A DNA stretch of 32,546 nucleotides, from contig JAGFJG010000111.1 in NCBI GenBank assembly GCA_024102915.1, positions 1 through 32,546 on the forward strand. Direction: 5' to 3'. The DNA is from Caldilineales bacterium. Lineage in GTDB: Bacteria > Chloroflexota > Anaerolineae > J102. Shown in pieces: positions 32,068-32,546 of the stretch. Each line of letters starts with the position of its first letter. The stretch's first letter is position 1. A program made the position numbers and the translations under genes. The notes beneath the pieces were generated by a model. That model had not been told where the DNA came from, did not search any database, and saw only the letters and a list, made by a program, of their open reading frames with translations.

Positions 32068-32546
32068 CTACGCCTGATAGCTATCTCCAGCATCCTCGAA
32101 TTCTCCGGCATCCTCGATGATATCTCGCGAACGGCGATTGATGTACACCACGCCGGCCACAATCGCCCCAAAGATGATGACGCCGCAGCCCAGCAAGAAA
32201 TAAGCGCTATAAAGCACGAATGTGTCGATCAGGCTGACCAGCGCTTCCGGGTTCGTCTCCGGCGGCAAATCCTCCGGGACGATGACGACGATCGGTCCCT
32301 CGATGGCGCCCGTGATGGGCGTGGTGACGGGACCGACCGAACCCGTCACCGGTGTGCTGACGCCAACAGCCGGGGTATCCGTCGGCGTGGTGATCAGGAT
32401 AGCGGTCGGCGTGAGCGGTAGGGGGGTCAGGTCTGGCTCGGCGGTGGGCGGTATGGTGATGGCAGTTGCAGTCGGGACGATGGGGGCTGGGGTCGGTGTG
32501 AGAACAGGGGTGACGGGCGTATTGGTGGGGATGACGCCAGTGGCGG
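32068..32546 (-). CDS. Membrane-anchored Thr/Pro-rich protein, C-terminal part (5' end outside window)
   Basis: The minus-strand frame is open to the window edge; an internal GTG at 32349 is not the real start. About 90 residues of Thr/Pro/Val-rich linker (for example VTPVLTPTPAP) lead to one membrane helix (about 35-60 residues from the end, YFLLGCGVIIFGAIVAGVVYI). An arginine-containing stop-transfer (NRRSR) and a short acidic cytoplasmic tail follow. This predicts a large extracytoplasmic domain encoded beyond the window. The Thr-rich linker next to a PMT-like enzyme fits O-glycosylation. The C-terminus is not a PEP-CTERM signal, since the tail after the helix is long and acidic. Confidence 0.7.
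   Translation of the reverse strand, partial: ATGVIPTNTPVTPVLTPTPAPIVPTATAITIPPTAEPDLTPLPLTPTAILITTPTDTPAVGVSTPVTGSVGPVTTPITGAIEGPIVVIVPEDLPPETNPEALVSLIDTFVLYSAYFLLGCGVIIFGAIVAGVVYINRRSRDIIEDAGEFEDAGDSYQA

Noticed and set aside
1..32546. CRISPR arrays, tRNA or rRNA genes, phage or conjugation genes
   Set aside because: No regularly spaced direct repeats, cloverleaf-like sequences, rRNA landmarks, integrase, transposase or structural phage genes were seen in either strand.

Overview
The window is GC-rich, densely coded bacterial chromosome with genes on both strands and short intergenic gaps. The best guess for the host is Chloroflexota (Anaerolineae, Caldilineae or Ardenticatenia type). This is inferred from secreted proteins with Thr/Pro-rich linkers, several PMT/GT39-like membrane glycosyltransferases, a fused MFS/spermidine-synthase-like protein and a two-component sensor with cache, GAF and PAS domains. 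No rRNA, tRNA, CRISPR array, phage or transposase gene was seen. The lineage call is an inference and was not tested by any search.

Layout: 1-2990 holds the end of coaD, a rhodanese-type sulfurtransferase, a CmoB-like methyltransferase and an orphan ABC ATPase. 3095-6606 is a sensor kinase/response regulator pair with an ATGA overlap. 7006-11700 is a complete branched-chain amino-acid-type ABC importer (lipoprotein receptor, LivH, LivM, LivG, LivF), with a strong hairpin between the receptor and the permease genes. ssb (minus) follows with a textbook promoter and terminator. Next come a minus-strand pair (GT2 glycosyltransferase and fused MFS/aminopropyltransferase-like protein) and a plus-strand run of exosortase, EpsI, a SCO-like protein with altered metal ligands and a canonical SCO protein.

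18043-19766 (minus) is a lipoprotein with a 30-residue tandem repeat and selD. The selD reading frame continues upstream through an in-frame TGA exactly where SelD proteins carry their catalytic Cys/Sec, so this SelD is most likely itself a selenoprotein and the host makes selenocysteine. uvrC follows, then a secreted Asp-box (BNR-like) protein. 24148-29308 is an envelope-glycan neighbourhood: DUF2304, PMT-like glycosyltransferase, radical SAM enzyme, HpnA-like epimerase and hexapeptide acyltransferase. The window ends with an M50/RseP-type protease, a second GT39-like protein and the C-terminal part of a membrane-anchored Thr/Pro-rich protein.

Non-coding structure is unusually informative. 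Two divergent copies of a MITE-like element of about 160 bp, built around heptamer-periodic palindromes, sit just after stop codons (17880-18034 and, inverted, 26168-26329). Other palindromic dispersed-repeat candidates lie at 6674-6758 and 19828-19870. Extended -10 promoters of the form TGnTAnnAT or TGnTAnnCT recur in front of genes. In two cases (selD and the SCO-like gene) the element ends exactly 6 nt before the ATG, predicting leaderless mRNAs.
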